Shown here: piece by piece, positions 62,822 through 64,000 of the stretch
How the letters are laid out: every line of letters starts with the position of its first letter
How positions within the stretch are numbered: position 1 is the first letter of the stretch
IMG/VR virus record: IMGVR_UViG_3300028676_000003
Coordinates: 248,001-312,000 of that record
DNA from: a virus
Length of the DNA: 64,000 nt
Strand: one strand, 5' to 3'
Made by a program: the position numbers and the translations under genes
The notes under the pieces: generated by a model
Databases searched by the model: none
Told to the model about the DNA's origin: nothing
What the model saw: the letters and a program-made list of their open reading frames with translations, nothing else

Positions 62822-63394
62822 ATGAATATTAAACAAAGACTTAGAGAGGTTTTATTAGAAGCCGAAAAAAAGGACCACAAACGAGAGTATGGTTGCCTTA
62901 TGGTTTTCTTAGATGTTGACAAGAAAGCTTGGAAAGAATTACAAGATATGATTGACAAGGACGACTTGTATACAGAAAAAGACGATGATGGTTATGGTCT
63001 AGAAGATAAACCACACGTTACAGTACTTTACGGACTTCATGGAGAGATTGAAGATAAGGAATTAGAGGTTGAAATCAATAAGATTACAGAACCTAAGATT
63101 TCTTTTAAGAATATTTCAACATTTGAGGCCGATAAGTATGATGTATTGAAATTTGATGTATCGAGTAGCGACTTGGTTAAACTTAACAAGAAATTCAAGG
63201 AATTTCCACATACTAGTACGTTCCCTAATTATCATCCTCATTGTACAATTGCTTATCTGAAAAAGGGTGTTGCTGAAAAGTACATCAAAAAGGCTAAGGA
63301 TTTGGTTAAGATGGATATGGAACCTGAAAAGGTTGTTTATTCTAAGGTTGATGGAACTGAGAAGAATTATAAAATAAATAAAAAAGAGGCTTAA
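62822..63394 (+). CDS. LigT-like 2H phosphoesterase
   Basis: 190 aa. Two HxT motifs: PHVTVLYG (about 60) and PHCTIAYL (about 140), spaced as in LigT/ThpR enzymes that open 2',3'-cyclic phosphates in RNA. Strands around both fit the duplicated fold. Near HD-Pnk and the RNA ligase at 58294, so a role in RNA end repair is likely but not proven. Confidence 0.8.
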   Translation: MNIKQRLREVLLEAEKKDHKREYGCLMVFLDVDKKAWKELQDMIDKDDLYTEKDDDGYGLEDKPHVTVLYGLHGEIEDKELEVEINKITEPKISFKNISTFEADKYDVLKFDVSSSDLVKLNKKFKEFPHTSTFPNYHPHCTIAYLKKGVAEKYIKKAKDLVKMDMEPEKVVYSKVDGTEKNYKINKKEA

Positions 63395-63408
63395 CACCTC
63401 TTTTTTTT
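63384..63408 (+). terminator. Bidirectional-type terminator
   Basis: AAAGAGG/CCTCTTT stem with A run before and T run after; lies between convergent genes and could serve both. Confidence 0.82.
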
Positions 63409-63553
63409 ATTTACCTTGACCTTTGTTTTTCTTAAGATAGTTCTTAGAACCTTTAAGTTTTGAGGCTTTTGATTTTGAGTGAACGCCTGGACGTTTCTTT
63501 CTTGTTTTGTGTACTTTTACACTTGTTGTAGTCCCTTTTGCTTTTGTTGCCAT
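63407..63553 (-). CDS. Short basic protein (48 aa), minus strand
   Basis: Start at ATG 63553; the frame is open further upstream but crosses the divergent promoter. Almost all Lys, Arg, Ser, Thr, Gly: KVHKTRKKRPGVHSKSKASKLKGSKNYLK. I recall similar short basic proteins in Bacteroidetes and their phages. Probably nucleic-acid binding. Confidence 0.72.
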   Translation of the reverse strand: MATKAKGTTTSVKVHKTRKKRPGVHSKSKASKLKGSKNYLKKNKGQGK

Positions 63554-63577
63554 AGTATGTGTTTTTCTTATAAATAC

Positions 63578-63608
63578 TTGCATACTTGGAAAAAAAATAG
63601 TACTTTTG
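63578..63608 (+). promoter_or_regulatory. Bacteroidetes-type promoter
   Basis: TTG 63578-63580, 20 bp, TACTTTTG 63601-63608. Confidence 0.68.
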
Positions 63609-63625
63609 TAAAAATAATTTAAAAT

Positions 63626-63946
63626 ATGAAAAATACAATTTACATTGACATTGACACAGACAGAGAACAAGTAATCCTTTTAGGAAAAGGAGCTGATTCT
63701 CCACCACCAACATCACCTGAAGAAGCCAAAGAAATGGTATTAAATGATGTTGAATGTATGACAGAAGCGTTGATATCACTGATGCATTTAGCACATGAAA
63801 ATAAGTTTGGAGACAAAGAAGTTTTATTTGATGGTGTGATGAAAAAATTCTTCGATTATCGTAAAACATTCAATGTTGAAGTAGACATTGACCAACCAAC
63901 AGAGCCTTCTGAAACAGAAGATAATACGAACGAAACTAATGAATAA
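63626..63946 (+). CDS. Hypothetical acidic protein (106 aa)
   Basis: Short strand (TIYIDIDTD), then a helical part (EAKEMVLNDVECMTEALISLMHLA) and a Glu/Asn/Thr-rich tail. Stop overlaps the next ATG by one base. Unknown. Confidence 0.68.
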   Translation: MKNTIYIDIDTDREQVILLGKGADSPPPTSPEEAKEMVLNDVECMTEALISLMHLAHENKFGDKEVLFDGVMKKFFDYRKTFNVEVDIDQPTEPSETEDNTNETNE

Positions 63947-64000
63947 TGGACGAATCAAGAAAGAAAGTGATTGCAACCATAAATTCATGCACGCAATTAC
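63946..64000 (+). CDS. Partial gene at window end
   Basis: Starts MDESRKKVIATINSC and is still open at the window edge. Too little to identify. Confidence 0.5.
   Translation, partial: MDESRKKVIATINSCTQL

Noticed and set aside
63453-63869. Minus-strand 138-codon frame
   Set aside because: Antisense to 63626 and out of frame with the short basic protein, which has better sequence and start.

Overview
ORGANISM. The window is AT-rich and almost entirely plus-strand. Genes are short, tightly packed and often overlap at ATGA or TAATG. It carries dozens of tRNA genes, a DNA ligase, several RNA ligases, nucleotide-salvage enzymes and homing-type endonucleases, with no ribosomal RNA and no bacterial housekeeping operons. 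This fits the genome of a large (jumbo-class) lytic phage; no virion gene lies in this stretch. The host is probably a Bacteroidetes bacterium, most likely a flavobacterium: nearly every promoter has the Bacteroidetes form (TTG or TTTG, 19-20 bp, then TAnnTTTG, usually TACCTTTG), and a DUF3127 protein and a Runella-type HD-Pnk are present. LAYOUT. 1-20.2 kb: metabolic and nucleic-acid genes (NADAR, Rnl1-like and Rnl2-like RNA ligases, small-alarmone-type HD hydrolase, T4-type DNA ligase, WGR-PARP, PTH2-like, 2H phosphoesterase, CoaB-aldolase fusion, class II synthetase-like protein, MazG-like, ADP-ribosylglycohydrolase, a nucleotidyltransferase with an internal stop, YfbR-like HD). 20.2-23.6 kb: first tRNA cluster with small genes. 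23.6-30.6 kb: LeuRS lacking its editing domain, RmlD, GNAT, nucleoside-hydrolase-like, DUF4326, deoxynucleotidase. 30.6-33.7 kb: second tRNA cluster with structured spacers. 33.7-36.6 kb: minimal GluRS and small genes. 36.6-39.1 kb: third tRNA cluster, including a circularly permuted tRNA-Gly. 39.4-46 kb: coiled-coil membrane proteins and a complete ABC importer whose binding protein is fused to an OmpA domain. 46.3-49 kb: ArgRS-like and membrane or secreted proteins. 49.0-50.3 kb: ORF-free, highly structured non-coding region with its own strong promoter. 50.8-55.4 kb: fourth tRNA cluster with HNH and GIY-YIG nucleases. 55.4-64 kb: short genes, a tandem triplet with an L7/L12-like motif, a third RNA ligase, HD-Pnk, BtpA-like barrel and a LigT-like 2H phosphoesterase. 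HOW IT FITS TOGETHER. The strongest theme is a private translation and RNA-repair system. There are about 40 regular tRNA genes and about ten irregular ones: one permuted, others with insertions in the D-loop or anticodon loop, or with 5-6 nt anticodon loops. Alongside them are three shortened aminoacyl-tRNA synthetases, a possible peptidyl-tRNA hydrolase, and a full RNA healing-and-sealing set (HD-Pnk, three RNA ligases, two 2H phosphoesterases). A second theme is ADP-ribose/NAD chemistry (PARP, NADAR, ADP-ribosylglycohydrolase, DUF4326, nucleoside-hydrolase-like protein). The tRNA spacers are not filler: many fold into closed helices, three copies of one element show compensatory changes, and two copies of another preserve a loop-strand pairing. 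All assignments come from reading the sequence; no database search or folding program was run.
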